Below are positions 26,234 through 34,948 of a DNA stretch of 64,000 nt, one piece after another (the stretch's first letter is position 1; every line of letters begins with the position of its first letter). The DNA is taken from contig NZ_CP046535.1 in assembly GCF_009739515.1 (NCBI RefSeq), positions 3,953,501 through 4,017,500 of the forward strand, given 5' to 3'. Under the pieces are notes generated by a model. That model saw nothing but the letters and a program-made list of their open reading frames with translations. It did not search any database and had not been told where the DNA came from. This DNA is from Sphingomonas profundi. GTDB taxonomy: Bacteria; Pseudomonadota; Alphaproteobacteria; Sphingomonadales; Sphingomonadaceae. The translations under genes and the position numbers were made by a program.

Positions 26234-26275
26234 CATTGCTTCACCAGCGCTCATGCGCGACGCGGTCGATCTTTG
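26025..26275 (+). pseudogene. IS3-family OrfA, frame-shifted relic
   Basis: Across three frames the stretch keeps IS3 OrfA order: KQISEE, ILKRAEAGAVVMELCRKQGN, YYAWKANFSG, then DAKRMQLPEERHAQQKRL. Several frameshifts break it. Its last ~40 bases run into the dispersed repeat that starts at 26234. Confidence 0.5.
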
Positions 26276-26447
26276 AGCGCGGCTGCACAAAGACGGGGTC
26301 ACGTTAGGGCAAATGTACGCATCGGGTCACATCTCGTGCGAACGCTGTCCGCCAATGGTGGAGACGTTTCCCTGGTCTTCGACATAGGGATTCGGTCTGA
26401 AGCAGCGTCTTTTGGGAGGCTTAGGGGCGGATAAGACCTGCAAACGC
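26234..26447 (+). repeat. Dispersed direct repeat, copy A
   Basis: About 214 bases are closely matched by 34949-35168 in the same orientation. The match is strongest from the AGACGGG(G/A)TCACGT segment to TAAG(A/G)CCTGCAAACGC. Copy A ends only three bases before the stop codon of the SnoaL-like gene. It encodes nothing I recognise and may derive from an insertion-sequence end. Confidence 0.8.
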
Positions 26448-26450
26448 GGC

Positions 26451-26966
26451 TCAGCGCGACGCGTTCAGCCCCGCATAGAAGGCGATCACGGCCTCATCCT
26501 CCGCGCGATCGTCGGTTGGCCCGGTGGCGGGAAACGCGTGATCGAGCTCGACAATCTGGATGCGGCGGGCGATCCGCCACGCGCCATCCGCCCGCCGCTC
26601 GAAGCGATCGAGATAGCGGCCCTTGACGAACCAATCGCTGTCGGGCGAACTATCGACGCCCGGGCGGCGATGATGGGCGACGAAGTGGCTCTCGCAGCGG
26701 GCGCAATCGCCGGCCGGCTCCAGATCGATCAGGATGTTGTGGATCAGATGGGTCATCGCCGGCACGGGCGCCAGCAGCGCCAGCCACTCGCCGATCATCG
26801 GGTGGGTCGCGTGTTCGGCGTCACCGATCAGGGTCGTCGCATCGGGATGGAAGGCGGCGCGCAGCAGCGCCTCGTCGCGCCGGTCCCAGCCGCGGGCGTA
26901 GAGGTAGAGCGCCTCGGCGATCGCGGCCCGGGCGATCAGACCCTCGACGGCGGTCGTCTCAGGCAT
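26451..26966 (-). CDS. SnoaL-like (NTF2-fold) protein
   Basis: This 171-residue protein has the SnoaL_4/NTF2-like pattern: IAEALYLYARGWDRRDEALL, AFHPDAT, HLIHNILIDLE, FVKGRYLDRFERR and WRIARRIQIVE. The fold serves as isomerase, dehydratase, hydroxylase or Rieske beta-subunit scaffold, so the reaction cannot be fixed from sequence. It is last in a seven-gene operon and overlaps the E1 beta gene by 8 bases. Its stop lies immediately beside the dispersed repeat. Confidence 0.85.
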   Translation of the reverse strand: MPETTAVEGLIARAAIAEALYLYARGWDRRDEALLRAAFHPDATTLIGDAEHATHPMIGEWLALLAPVPAMTHLIHNILIDLEPAGDCARCESHFVAHHRRPGVDSSPDSDWFVKGRYLDRFERRADGAWRIARRIQIVELDHAFPATGPTDDRAEDEAVIAFYAGLNASR

Positions 26967-27969
26967 AGGCGCGGAGCCCCCGCGCCGCCGCTACGATCCG
27001 GTCGACGCTCGGCAGGTAGGCGTCTTCCAGCGAGGGCGAGAAAGGCGAGGGAGTGTGCGGGCAGGTGACCTGCTCGATCGGGCTCCTGAGGAAGCGGAAG
27101 CCCTTCTGGGCGACCATGCCGGCGATGTCCGAGGCCATCGAGCAGCGCGGCGGGCTCTCGTCGACCACGACCAGCCGGCCGGTCTTCTCGACGCTTTCCA
27201 GGATCGTGTCCTCGTCCAGCGGGGAGGTGGTGCGCGGATCGATCACCTCGCAGTCGATGCCGTCCTTCGCCAGCAGCTCGGCGGCGGCAAGCGCGCGCGG
27301 CACCATAGCACTGAACGCCACGATCGTCAGATCGTCGCCGTCCCGCGCCACCTCGGCCTCGCCGAAGGGCAGGCGATAGGGCTCGTCCGGCACCTCGCCC
27401 TCCATGTCGTAGAGCAGCTTATGTTCGAGATAGATCACCGGATCGTCATCCCGGATCGCCTCGATCAGCAGCCCCTTGGCGTCATAGGGATTGGCCGGCA
27501 TGACCACCTTGAGACCGGGAAACATCGTGAACAGCGGGTGCAGCGTGGCGCTGTGCTGGGCCCCGGCGCGCAGGCCGCCGCCGATCGGCGCGCGGATCAC
27601 CATCGGGCAGCGCGCCTTGCCGCCGAACATATAGCGAAACTTGGCCGCCTGGTTGAAGATCTGATCCATGCACACGCCGACGAAATCGACGAACATCAGT
27701 TCGGCAACGGGGCGCATGCCGGTGATCGCGCTGCCGGAGGCCGCCCCGATGATCGCGCTCTCGCTGATCGGCGTATCGATCACCCGATCCGCGCCGAACT
27801 CCTGATACAAGCCGGCGGTGAGGCCGAAGATGCCGCCGACCGCACCGGCGCCGCTCGCCGTACCGATGCCGCCGGCGATATCCTCGCCAATCAGGTAGAC
27901 GTTCGGATCGCGCCGCATCTCTTGGGCGAGCGCCTCGTTGATCGCCTGACGATAAGATTTCCTTGACAT
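26959..27969 (-). CDS. 2-oxoacid dehydrogenase E1 component, beta subunit
   Basis: This 336-residue protein is of the transketolase-like E1 beta family (acetoin/branched-chain/pyruvate dehydrogenase type). Features are the YRQAINEALAQEMRRDPNVY start, GEDIAGGIG, DTPISE with the conserved Glu that activates thiamine diphosphate, a RAPIGGGLRAGAQHS block, and the C-terminal GRLVVVDES region. With the alpha subunit it would decarboxylate a 2-oxoacid or cleave an acyloin. It starts nine bases after the alpha-subunit stop. No E2 or E3 gene is in the window, so the acyl acceptor is unknown. Confidence 0.92.
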   Translation of the reverse strand: MSRKSYRQAINEALAQEMRRDPNVYLIGEDIAGGIGTASGAGAVGGIFGLTAGLYQEFGADRVIDTPISESAIIGAASGSAITGMRPVAELMFVDFVGVCMDQIFNQAAKFRYMFGGKARCPMVIRAPIGGGLRAGAQHSATLHPLFTMFPGLKVVMPANPYDAKGLLIEAIRDDDPVIYLEHKLLYDMEGEVPDEPYRLPFGEAEVARDGDDLTIVAFSAMVPRALAAAELLAKDGIDCEVIDPRTTSPLDEDTILESVEKTGRLVVVDESPPRCSMASDIAGMVAQKGFRFLRSPIEQVTCPHTPSPFSPSLEDAYLPSVDRIVAAARGLRAYA

Positions 27970-27978
27970 CGGCGATCC

Positions 27979-28998
27979 TTAATATTTTACGTAGACGTCG
28001 CGGGTGAGCGCGGAAGCGGCCGGAAAGGCGGCGGCGAGCGCGGTATCGGCCGCCTCCTCCACTTCGGCCGACAACTCGGCGTCGATCGCGTCGAGCGCGG
28101 TATCGTCGAGCAGGCCGGCTCCCGTCACCTTCTCACGGAACAGCGGCAGCGGATCGCGGCCGCGCGCGAGGATCAACTCGTCTTTGGTGCGGTACGCCTG
28201 CGGATCGCCGATATAGTGGCCGAGATAGCGCGGACAGTCCATTTCCAAGGTGGTCGGTCCGCCGCCGGAGCGGGCGCGTTCCAGCGCGCGCAGCATCGCT
28301 TCGCGCACGGTAAAGAAGTCGACGCCGTTCACCTGCTCGGCCGGCATGCCGAAGGCGGCGGCGCGGGCGGCGATTGACTGCGCGCCGACCGAGTAGCTGG
28401 CCGGCGTGTGTTCGCCAAAGCCGTTATTTTCGATCACGAAGATCGCCGGCACCTTCAGCACCACGGCGAGGTTCATCGCCTCGAATGTGGTGCCCTGGTT
28501 GGAGGCGCCGTCGCCGGCGAAGGCGACCGCGACCTTGCCAGTCTTGCGGATCTTCTGTGTAAGCGCCGCACCCACCACGATCGGCGGCGATCCGCCGACG
28601 ATCGCGTTGGCACCGAGCATGCCCTTATCGAAATCGGCGATGTGCATCGATCCGCCCTTGCCGCCGCAGATGCCCTCCGCCTTGCCGAAGATCTCGTGCA
28701 TCATGGCCTTGATATCGCAGCCCTTGGCGATGCAGTGGCCGTGGCCGCGATGGGTGGAGGCGATATAGTCGCTCGCCGTCAGATCGTGGCACACGCCGGC
28801 CGCTACCGCTTCCGATCCCAGATAGACGTGGCCGAAGCCGGGTATCTTGCCGGCGGCGAAATCGCGCTCCACCCGCTCCTCGAACAGGCGGATAGCGCGC
28901 ATGCGGCGATAGGCGGCGAGCAGATCCTCCGGCCCCATCTGCATCGCCCATACGGGCTCGTCGATCTGTGCCGTCGCGGCGGCAGCGCTCAAATCCAT
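27979..28998 (-). CDS. 2-oxoacid dehydrogenase E1 component, alpha subunit
   Basis: This 339-residue protein is of the thiamine-diphosphate-dependent E1 alpha family. The cofactor motif starts GDGASNQG (162-169), with THRGHGHCIAKG, GGKGGSMHI and ENNGFGEHTP also typical of the acetoin dehydrogenase-like group. The ATG at 28998 has AGGAG six bases upstream; an in-frame ATG at 29064 lies inside the SDR gene. It pairs with the E1 beta gene just downstream. A second, related alpha subunit begins at 63725. Confidence 0.93.
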   Translation of the reverse strand: MDLSAAAATAQIDEPVWAMQMGPEDLLAAYRRMRAIRLFEERVERDFAAGKIPGFGHVYLGSEAVAAGVCHDLTASDYIASTHRGHGHCIAKGCDIKAMMHEIFGKAEGICGGKGGSMHIADFDKGMLGANAIVGGSPPIVVGAALTQKIRKTGKVAVAFAGDGASNQGTTFEAMNLAVVLKVPAIFVIENNGFGEHTPASYSVGAQSIAARAAAFGMPAEQVNGVDFFTVREAMLRALERARSGGGPTTLEMDCPRYLGHYIGDPQAYRTKDELILARGRDPLPLFREKVTGAGLLDDTALDAIDAELSAEVEEAADTALAAAFPAASALTRDVYVKY

Positions 28999-29020
28999 GA
29001 CGGTCTCCTGAAAGGGCACA

Positions 29021-29812
29021 TCAAACGCCCGGATAGCCGGCGATCGCACCGCCATCGATAACATATTCCGCGCCGGTGACGTAGGAGGCGCGGTCGGAGA
29101 GGAGGAAGGCGACGAGATCGGCTACCTCGTCCGATCTTCCCATCCGCCCGAGCGGCGAGGCACCGGAGAGGAAGGCGTGCGCCCCCTCCGGATCGCCGGA
29201 AGCGGCGATGGCGCGTTCGATGTTCGGCGTGTCGGTGATGCCGGGATGGATGCTGTTGCAGCGGATGTTCAGCCCTTTCCTGGCGCAGTGGACCGCCACC
29301 GACTTGGCCAGCAGCCGCACCGCGCCCTTGGTCGCGGTATAGGCCACGTCGTCCGGCAGGCCGACCATCCCCGTCACCGAGGAGTTGATGACGATCGCGC
29401 CGGGTGCGTCGCCTTTCGTCTTCCGCATGAGCGCGATGCCGTGCCGGCAGGCGAGCATCGTGCCGGTGCAGTTGACACGGAAGATGCGATCCCACGCATC
29501 GATATCGACCGTCTCGATATCGGCATCGCCGGCATTGATGCCGGCATTGGCGAAGACCGCGTGGAGCGCGCCGAAGCGATCCTCGATCGCCTGCATCAGT
29601 CCGCCCCAGGCGTGGTGATCGCCGACATCGTGGGCGTGGAAGACGGCGCCCGTCAGATCGGTGACCGCCGCCGCCGCCGCGACATTGCTGCCGGTGAAGA
29701 CGACGCGCATGCCTTCGGCGGCCAGCCGGTGGACGACGGCCTCGCCTATGCCGGCGGTGCCGCCTGTCACCAGCGCGACACGGCCGGCAAGGCCGCTGCC
29801 GATCTCGATCAT
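29021..29812 (-). CDS. SDR-family oxidoreductase
   Basis: This 263-residue classical short-chain dehydrogenase has the nucleotide motif TGGTAGIG, NAG in FANAGINAG, a catalytic Ser in INSSVTG, YTATK at the active site, and a C-terminal GAEYVIDGG. Typical substrates are alcohols or dihydrodiols made by the neighbouring oxygenase. The start at 29812 overlaps the SMP-30 stop as ATGA. It is a close paralogue of the SDR at 57887-58666, sharing VFTGSN, FHAH and AVHCA..GLNIRCN blocks, so the two act on similar intermediates or in parallel branches. Confidence 0.92.
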   Translation of the reverse strand: MIEIGSGLAGRVALVTGGTAGIGEAVVHRLAAEGMRVVFTGSNVAAAAAVTDLTGAVFHAHDVGDHHAWGGLMQAIEDRFGALHAVFANAGINAGDADIETVDIDAWDRIFRVNCTGTMLACRHGIALMRKTKGDAPGAIVINSSVTGMVGLPDDVAYTATKGAVRLLAKSVAVHCARKGLNIRCNSIHPGITDTPNIERAIAASGDPEGAHAFLSGASPLGRMGRSDEVADLVAFLLSDRASYVTGAEYVIDGGAIAGYPGV

Positions 29813-30690
29813 GCAAACCGCGCCGTGTGCGACGGCAGACCCGGAATGTCGCTGCGGATGCGGACGAGGCCGCCGACGGGGTCGCCGTTCCGCGCCGTCC
29901 CGCCGGTCGCGACGAACAGGTCGGCGCGGTCCGGACCGCCGAAGCCGAGCGAGATGATGTGGGGCATCGGCAGGCGGATACGCCGGTCGATCACCGCATC
30001 CGGCCGGTAGCGCAGCAGTTCGCCCTCGCGCCAGCGGGCCACCCACACGCCGCCTTCGGCATCTACGGCGAGGCCGTCGCAATCGTCCATGGCGGCGAAC
30101 ATCCTCGGATCGCGCGGCCGCCCGTCCGCATATGCATACGCCCAGACGCCGGCGTTGCACTCGCTGTGGTAGAGGGTGTCGCCGGCGGGGCTGAAGCCGA
30201 TGCCGTTCGAGACGGAGACGCCCTCGCGGATCACCTCGACGGCGCCATCGGGCGCCATGCGGAAGAACAGGCCGGGCGCGGGCGGCTCGCCGCGATCGAG
30301 GATCGCCGCGAAATCGACCGTGCCGCCGTAGAGATTGCCGCTCGCGTCCGCCTCGATATCGTTGATCGCGGCCACGCGCACGCCGGCGATCTCGGACAGC
30401 AGGGGCGTGATTACACCAGTGCGCGGATCGACGATGACGAGATCGGCCCCGGACACGATCAGGCGTCCGTCGGCGTTGAGCACGCAGCCGCCGATCCACT
30501 TGCGGCCGGGCACCACCGTTTCCGTGCCGCTATTCGCGCGCCAGCCGAACAGGCCGCCGCCGGTAAGATCGCTATAGTAGACCGCGCCGTCCGCGCCTTC
30601 GCGCACCGCCTCGCAGAATTGATGGCCGGTGGCGAGAATCTCGAAGGCGGGCTCGGCGAGCGGCGCCAGGATTTCGGCTTCGTCGATCAT
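29809..30690 (-). CDS. SMP-30/gluconolactonase-like protein
   Basis: This 293-residue six-bladed beta-propeller protein of the SMP-30/LRE family usually hydrolyses lactones with a divalent metal. Metal-ligand blocks are visible as FCEAVREGADG near the start, AAINDIEADASG, VSNGIGFSPAGDTLYHSE and DCDGLAVDAEGGVWVA. Genes overlap on both sides by four bases (ATGA). In a catabolic operon it may open a lactone formed after oxygenation, but the substrate is not known. Confidence 0.88.
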   Translation of the reverse strand: MIDEAEILAPLAEPAFEILATGHQFCEAVREGADGAVYYSDLTGGGLFGWRANSGTETVVPGRKWIGGCVLNADGRLIVSGADLVIVDPRTGVITPLLSEIAGVRVAAINDIEADASGNLYGGTVDFAAILDRGEPPAPGLFFRMAPDGAVEVIREGVSVSNGIGFSPAGDTLYHSECNAGVWAYAYADGRPRDPRMFAAMDDCDGLAVDAEGGVWVARWREGELLRYRPDAVIDRRIRLPMPHIISLGFGGPDRADLFVATGGTARNGDPVGGLVRIRSDIPGLPSHTARFA

Positions 30691-31562
30691 GCGAGCGCTC
30701 TCATCCGCTCGAACTGGGCCATCGTCGCGTCGAAGGAGAGCTTCGCCGCCTCGCGCGGTGCGCGGCTGCGCTGCTCGTCCGACAGGATCTCGACGCCGTA
30801 GAGCCCGTCATAGCCGGTGCGGCGGATCGCATCGAGGAACGCGGGTACGTCGAGATCGCCCTCGCCCGGCAGGCGGCGGCGGGTAAGCGTATCCTCCATG
30901 ATCGTTCCGACGACCATCTCGGCGGCGTCGTCCAGCTCGATATGCTTGATATATTCGGCCGGCACCTGCGCGACCTTCTCGTACGGAATGCCGCCGCGAT
31001 GCATGTGCCAGGTATCGAGCAGCAGCCCGCCGTTGCGCGCGCCGGCGCCCTGCACGATCGCCAGTGCCGTCTCCAGATCGCGGACGTTCGATGCCGGGAA
31101 GATCTCCAGCGCGATCTGCGCGCCCACCTTCGCGGCATCGGCGCAGACACCGGCGAACCCTTCGATCATCCGCTCGATCGGCCAGACATCGCCGGTGATG
31201 TCGCCGCCGAGTTTGATCTGATAGGCCCCGAGCGTCTCGACCGCCGCCATGAACCGCGCCCGCATCGTATCGGATGCGGCGCGGCGCTCGCCATCGGCGA
31301 ACCAGTCGAGCAGCACCTCGAACTCCAGATGGGTCAGGCCGGCGGCCGCGATCGTGCGCCGGATCTCGGCGGCGCCGTGCCGTTCCAGCAGCGCGAACAG
31401 ATCGTCGCCGAGCAGGCCGATGCCGACATAGCCGGCCTCGGCCGCAGCCTCGGCCCGTTCGCGCAGCGTGTGCGGGCTGATCGCGTTGGGGGCCATCGCC
31501 GCGACATCGCCTGCGATCGTAAAATAGCTGGCCAGCAATCGCGGCCGGATCATGCCTTCCAT
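30687..31562 (-). CDS. TIM-barrel sugar-phosphate isomerase/epimerase-like
   Basis: This 291-residue protein is of the AP-endonuclease-2 (xylose-isomerase-like) TIM-barrel family. Metal-binding positions fit LEFEVLLDWF, IALEIFPAS, LLLDTWHMHRGG, IKHIELDD and YGVEILSDE. These enzymes isomerise or epimerise keto compounds. The ATG at 31562 has GGAG seven bases upstream; a second in-frame ATG follows three codons later. It starts 25 bases after the Rieske oxygenase stop and overlaps the SMP-30 gene. Confidence 0.86.
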   Translation of the reverse strand: MEGMIRPRLLASYFTIAGDVAAMAPNAISPHTLRERAEAAAEAGYVGIGLLGDDLFALLERHGAAEIRRTIAAAGLTHLEFEVLLDWFADGERRAASDTMRARFMAAVETLGAYQIKLGGDITGDVWPIERMIEGFAGVCADAAKVGAQIALEIFPASNVRDLETALAIVQGAGARNGGLLLDTWHMHRGGIPYEKVAQVPAEYIKHIELDDAAEMVVGTIMEDTLTRRRLPGEGDLDVPAFLDAIRRTGYDGLYGVEILSDEQRSRAPREAAKLSFDATMAQFERMRALA

Positions 31563-31587
31563 CCGACGTCTCCATACCGAGGCAGCT

Positions 31588-32958
31588 TCACGCCGCGAGA
31601 TACCGATCGATCACATCGTGGATGTGCCGCAACCGGGATTCGAGATAGGTGGAATAGGTGCCGTAGCCGACCTTGGAGGCGTGCATGCCCTCGCGCTGCA
31701 GCCGCATGATCCGCGTGTCCTGATCGAACAGCGTGGCAAAGCCGGGGTCCATGCCGGGAACCGCCGCATAGGATTCGCCCTCTGTGACGCGCACCGGCTC
31801 CGCCGGGGCAGGACGGGTGCCATCCTTCGGCACCGGCCGCATGAACAGGATGTCGAACGTGCAGCGATCCGGATCCATGCCCAGCGGCCGATAGACGTAG
31901 AGCACGCGCAGCGAGAAGCCGGCGAAGATGAACAGGTTCGGGAAGACGGTATATTTGATCGAGTCGATCAGCTCGGCGGTGGTGGCGCCGCTGGTGTCGA
32001 CGCCGAGCCGGTCCATCGTCGCCCGCATGTTGCGCGCCATCACGCTGCGCGCGGTCTCGCCTTCGACCAGCGTTGGCCGGCCGCCGTCGAGGATGCCGCT
32101 GTCGCCCATCAGCATCTGGTCCAGGATGTCCTGCTCGCTCGGCGGCACCGGCAGGCTGGGGCTCGGCACCCCGAGCGCCACGAGATCGCGGGAGACATGA
32201 TCCGAGAAGATGTCGTGCTGGGAATTTATGTCGCCCGAGGTGCCGACGCATTGCGGGTGGACCATGCCGGTATGATAGGCCTCGATAAACGCATCCTGCG
32301 CGGCCTTCCAGTTGCAGCCCAGTTCCTTCTGCGCGTGGACGGCGACATACCAGTCATCGAACGTCCAGGCGTGGAAATGATCTGGCAGTACTTGCAGATA
32401 TTCGTGCAGGCCGGGCCCTTCGTCTGACAGATTGACGAAGATCAGGCTGTTCCAGCTTTCGACCCGCGCCTTTGGCAGCGGCATCGCCGATGTGTCGACA
32501 TGCGGGAATTCCCATGGGCAGGGCACGTCCAGCAGGGTTCCGTCCAGCCCCCATGTCCAGCCGTGATAGGGGCACTGGATCACGGCGGAACAGCCGCTGC
32601 TGGCAGATTCCTTCAGCTTGGTGCCACGGTGGAGGCAGCTGTTGTAATAGGCGCGAAGTCCATCGGCGGTGCGGACGACGATGATCGAACTGCGGCCGAT
32701 ATCGTAGACGTAGTAGTCGCCGATTTCCGGCACATGCTCGTCGCGGCAGGCGAATTGCCACACCTTGCCCCACATCTTCTCCATCTCGCGATCGAAAAAG
32801 GTTTGCGAGGTGTAGCGATCGAACGAAACCCGTCCGCCGGCCTGCTTGGGATTGACGTCGAGCGCCAGCACGTCCGCGATGCGACCGCCGTCGGATCGCA
32901 TGATGTCCTGGTAGGTGGGGGTGGGGCGGCCAGTCCCCAATCTGCTCTGATCGTTCAT
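31588..32958 (-). CDS. Rieske non-heme iron oxygenase, alpha subunit
   Basis: This 456-residue protein has an N-terminal Rieske [2Fe-2S] centre (Cys108, His110, Cys129, His132) and a C-terminal catalytic domain whose mononuclear iron site includes the His pair in AFIEAYHTGMVHP. It would insert one or two oxygen atoms using electrons from a ferredoxin. It is the promoter-proximal gene of the operon ending at 26451. I chose the ATG at 32958 (AGAGGA upstream). It is a clear paralogue of the oxygenase at 39954, with shared YQDIMR, FDRYTSQ and SCLHRGTKLK blocks. No beta subunit is adjacent. Confidence 0.93.
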   Translation of the reverse strand: MNDQSRLGTGRPTPTYQDIMRSDGGRIADVLALDVNPKQAGGRVSFDRYTSQTFFDREMEKMWGKVWQFACRDEHVPEIGDYYVYDIGRSSIIVVRTADGLRAYYNSCLHRGTKLKESASSGCSAVIQCPYHGWTWGLDGTLLDVPCPWEFPHVDTSAMPLPKARVESWNSLIFVNLSDEGPGLHEYLQVLPDHFHAWTFDDWYVAVHAQKELGCNWKAAQDAFIEAYHTGMVHPQCVGTSGDINSQHDIFSDHVSRDLVALGVPSPSLPVPPSEQDILDQMLMGDSGILDGGRPTLVEGETARSVMARNMRATMDRLGVDTSGATTAELIDSIKYTVFPNLFIFAGFSLRVLYVYRPLGMDPDRCTFDILFMRPVPKDGTRPAPAEPVRVTEGESYAAVPGMDPGFATLFDQDTRIMRLQREGMHASKVGYGTYSTYLESRLRHIHDVIDRYLAA

Positions 32959-33057
32959 CGCCGTCAGTCCTCTCCAAGACCATTTGGCTTCCGCACCGCC
33001 GGCCTTTGACCGCGCCGATGCTATCAACTGTCACGCTCGGTCACGACGCTTGTTTTG

Positions 33058-33804
33058 TCAAGCGTCGACATCCAGCGCGGCGCCGGCGGCGGCGAGCCGC
33101 TCTTCCAGTTCGGCGTTGCGCAGCACGAGGTCGGCCAGAAAGCGGCGAAGCCGCTTGTTCTCCGTCGCGAGTGCGCCCTCTGGCGTTTCCGACACTGCCG
33201 CTTCGGGTGCCGGCGGTCGCAGGATCGAGCGGACCGAGACATGCAGGAGGGCGCGCTGACGACCGGGCGACAGGGCGCCCAGCACCCCATACATGCCGAT
33301 GCCGGCGACCACCGCCTGCAGCCGCTGCGCGAGCATCTCGATCGCGTCCGCATCGGCATTCTCGCCATGACCGTGCAGATCTATGAGCCCGGCGAAAAGA
33401 TGACGCCAGACCGTGCCGAACTTCTTCAATTCCGCCTCCAGCGCCGGATCGCTCAGCGCGCCTGCCCAGAAGAAGGTCCATATGCGAACGTCCGCCAGCC
33501 GCTCCTCGTCGAGCGGCAGCAGCGTTTCCAGGCATGCGGTGAGATCAAGCCCGGCCTTCATCGCCGCCTTCATCCGCTCGACCGAACGCCCGGATGCCTC
33601 GCGCAGCGTGAAGAGCAGCAATTCGCTCTTGCCGTCGAAATAATGCGAGACGACGTGCGTGCTGGAGCCCGCCTCCGCTGCCACTTCCCGCACCGTCACG
33701 CCGTCCAGTCCGCCGCGCGCGAGAAGCCGGGAGGCGGCAGCGGCCACCGCCTTGCGGCGGGCGACGAAGGCGGGCGGGGGATCTGCTTCGGCCATGTGCG
33801 ACAT
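33058..33804 (-). CDS. TetR-family regulator with C-terminal coiled coil
   Basis: This 248-residue protein has a TetR HTH (AVAAAASRLLARGGLDGVTV, REVAAEAGSSTHVVSHYF) and a helical effector domain. It also has an extra tail, TENKRLRRFLADLVLRNAEL then EERLAAAGAALDVDA, with heptad-like leucines that predict a coiled coil. The likely start is the ATG at 33804 or 33795; neither has a strong ribosome site. It diverges from the SDR gene at 33902 and lies next to the Rieske operon, so local control of one or both is likely. Confidence 0.88.
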   Translation of the reverse strand: MSHMAEADPPPAFVARRKAVAAAASRLLARGGLDGVTVREVAAEAGSSTHVVSHYFDGKSELLLFTLREASGRSVERMKAAMKAGLDLTACLETLLPLDEERLADVRIWTFFWAGALSDPALEAELKKFGTVWRHLFAGLIDLHGHGENADADAIEMLAQRLQAVVAGIGMYGVLGALSPGRQRALLHVSVRSILRPPAPEAAVSETPEGALATENKRLRRFLADLVLRNAELEERLAAAGAALDVDA

Positions 33805-33901
33805 CCGGTTGACAGAACAAGCGCACGATGGTGTCATAACACCCGTTCGGCAACAAGCGCGCGCAGTCGCGCACGCCGGCAGAGGATGCGGGAGCGGCGA
33901 G

Positions 33902-34669
33902 ATGGACTTGGGCCTGGCGGGCAAGCGCGCGATCATCTCCGGTGGCAGCAGGGGCATTGGCCGCACCTGCGCCAGGCGGCTGCTGGAGGAAGGCGCGAGC
34001 GTCGCCTTCTTCGCGCGGGATCAGGCGGCGATCGACGCCACCGTGGCCGATCTCTCGCCGCTCGGCCCGGTCCACGGCTACTCGGCCGACGCGTTCGACT
34101 ATGCCGCCGTCGCCGCCTGGGTTGATGTCGCCGCGGAAGCCCTGGGCGGCATCGATATCGTCATCAACAACGCGACCGCCTCCGGTCAGCTGGAATGGGG
34201 CCGGCAGGGCTGGCTCGACAATTTCGCGGTAGACCTGATGAGCTGCGTCGCGATGAACGATGCGGCCCTGCCGTGGTTCGAGAAAGCGGGCGGCGGCGCC
34301 ATCGTGCAGATCGCCACGATCACCGCGATCGAGCATCACGACATGCCCATCTCCCCCAGCTACGGCGCGATGAAGGCCGCGACGATCAACCTTACCGCGC
34401 AACTGGCCCAGCGCTGGGGACCGAAGAACGTCCGCGCCAATTGCGTGTCGCCCGGCCCGATCCAGTTCCCCGGCGGCGTTTGGGACAGCGTGCAGATCAG
34501 TCACCCGGTCGAATATGAGCGCGATCGCGCGCAACATCCGCTCAAGCGCCTGGGCACCGACGACGAGGTGGCAGACGTTGTCGTTTTCCTGGCGAGCGAT
34601 CGCGCGCGCTGGGTCAACGGCGCCAACGTCGTGGTCGATGGCGGCTACACCAAGCAGGTCGGCTTCTGA
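33902..34669 (+). CDS. SDR-family oxidoreductase
   Basis: This 255-residue classical SDR shows SGGSRGIG at the nucleotide site, NNATASG in place of NNAG, active-site YGAMK, and the end motif VNGANVVVDGGYTKQVGF. The ATG at 33902 has GGAG upstream; the frame is open further back but only within the TetR gene. It is transcribed alone, divergently from the TetR regulator, and is the last gene before the right-hand dispersed repeat. The substrate is unknown. Confidence 0.9.
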   Translation: MDLGLAGKRAIISGGSRGIGRTCARRLLEEGASVAFFARDQAAIDATVADLSPLGPVHGYSADAFDYAAVAAWVDVAAEALGGIDIVINNATASGQLEWGRQGWLDNFAVDLMSCVAMNDAALPWFEKAGGGAIVQIATITAIEHHDMPISPSYGAMKAATINLTAQLAQRWGPKNVRANCVSPGPIQFPGGVWDSVQISHPVEYERDRAQHPLKRLGTDDEVADVVVFLASDRARWVNGANVVVDGGYTKQVGF

Positions 34670-34855
34670 GCCGTTCCGACCCGTCGCGCGGCGAGATCGC
34701 CTCCTGCCGAAAGCCGCCTGCGGGCTCTGGGACCCGCTTTGCTCAAGCGGCTGATGGAGGAAGTCGACGGCCGTGAGGCATATGTCGATACAAGCCCCAC
34801 GAATGAAACGGCTCTCCGCTTCAGATCAGGGATGAGCGCGATCAAGCCGCACACA

Positions 34856-34916
34856 TGGTGACCCCTAAGGGACCCGAACCCGTGTTTTCACCGTGAGAGG
34901 GCGCTCTGTCGGCCAT
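34856..34916 (-). pseudogene. Degenerate tRNA-Glu (CTC) 3-prime fragment
   Basis: Read on the minus strand, the sequence has a CTCTCAC anticodon loop (anticodon CTC), a T-arm GGGTTCGGGTCCC, and the 3-prime acceptor strand AGGGGTCA followed by CCA. This matches the 3-prime two-thirds of a bacterial tRNA-Glu. The 5-prime acceptor strand that should pair with AGGGGTC is absent, the anticodon stem has one mismatch, and the T-stem has one. It is therefore not a working tRNA. Such 3-prime fragments are typical leftovers of integration into a tRNA gene. Confidence 0.6.
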
Positions 34917-34948
34917 CCGCGCACGATCGCGGAACGGCTATCCAAGGC

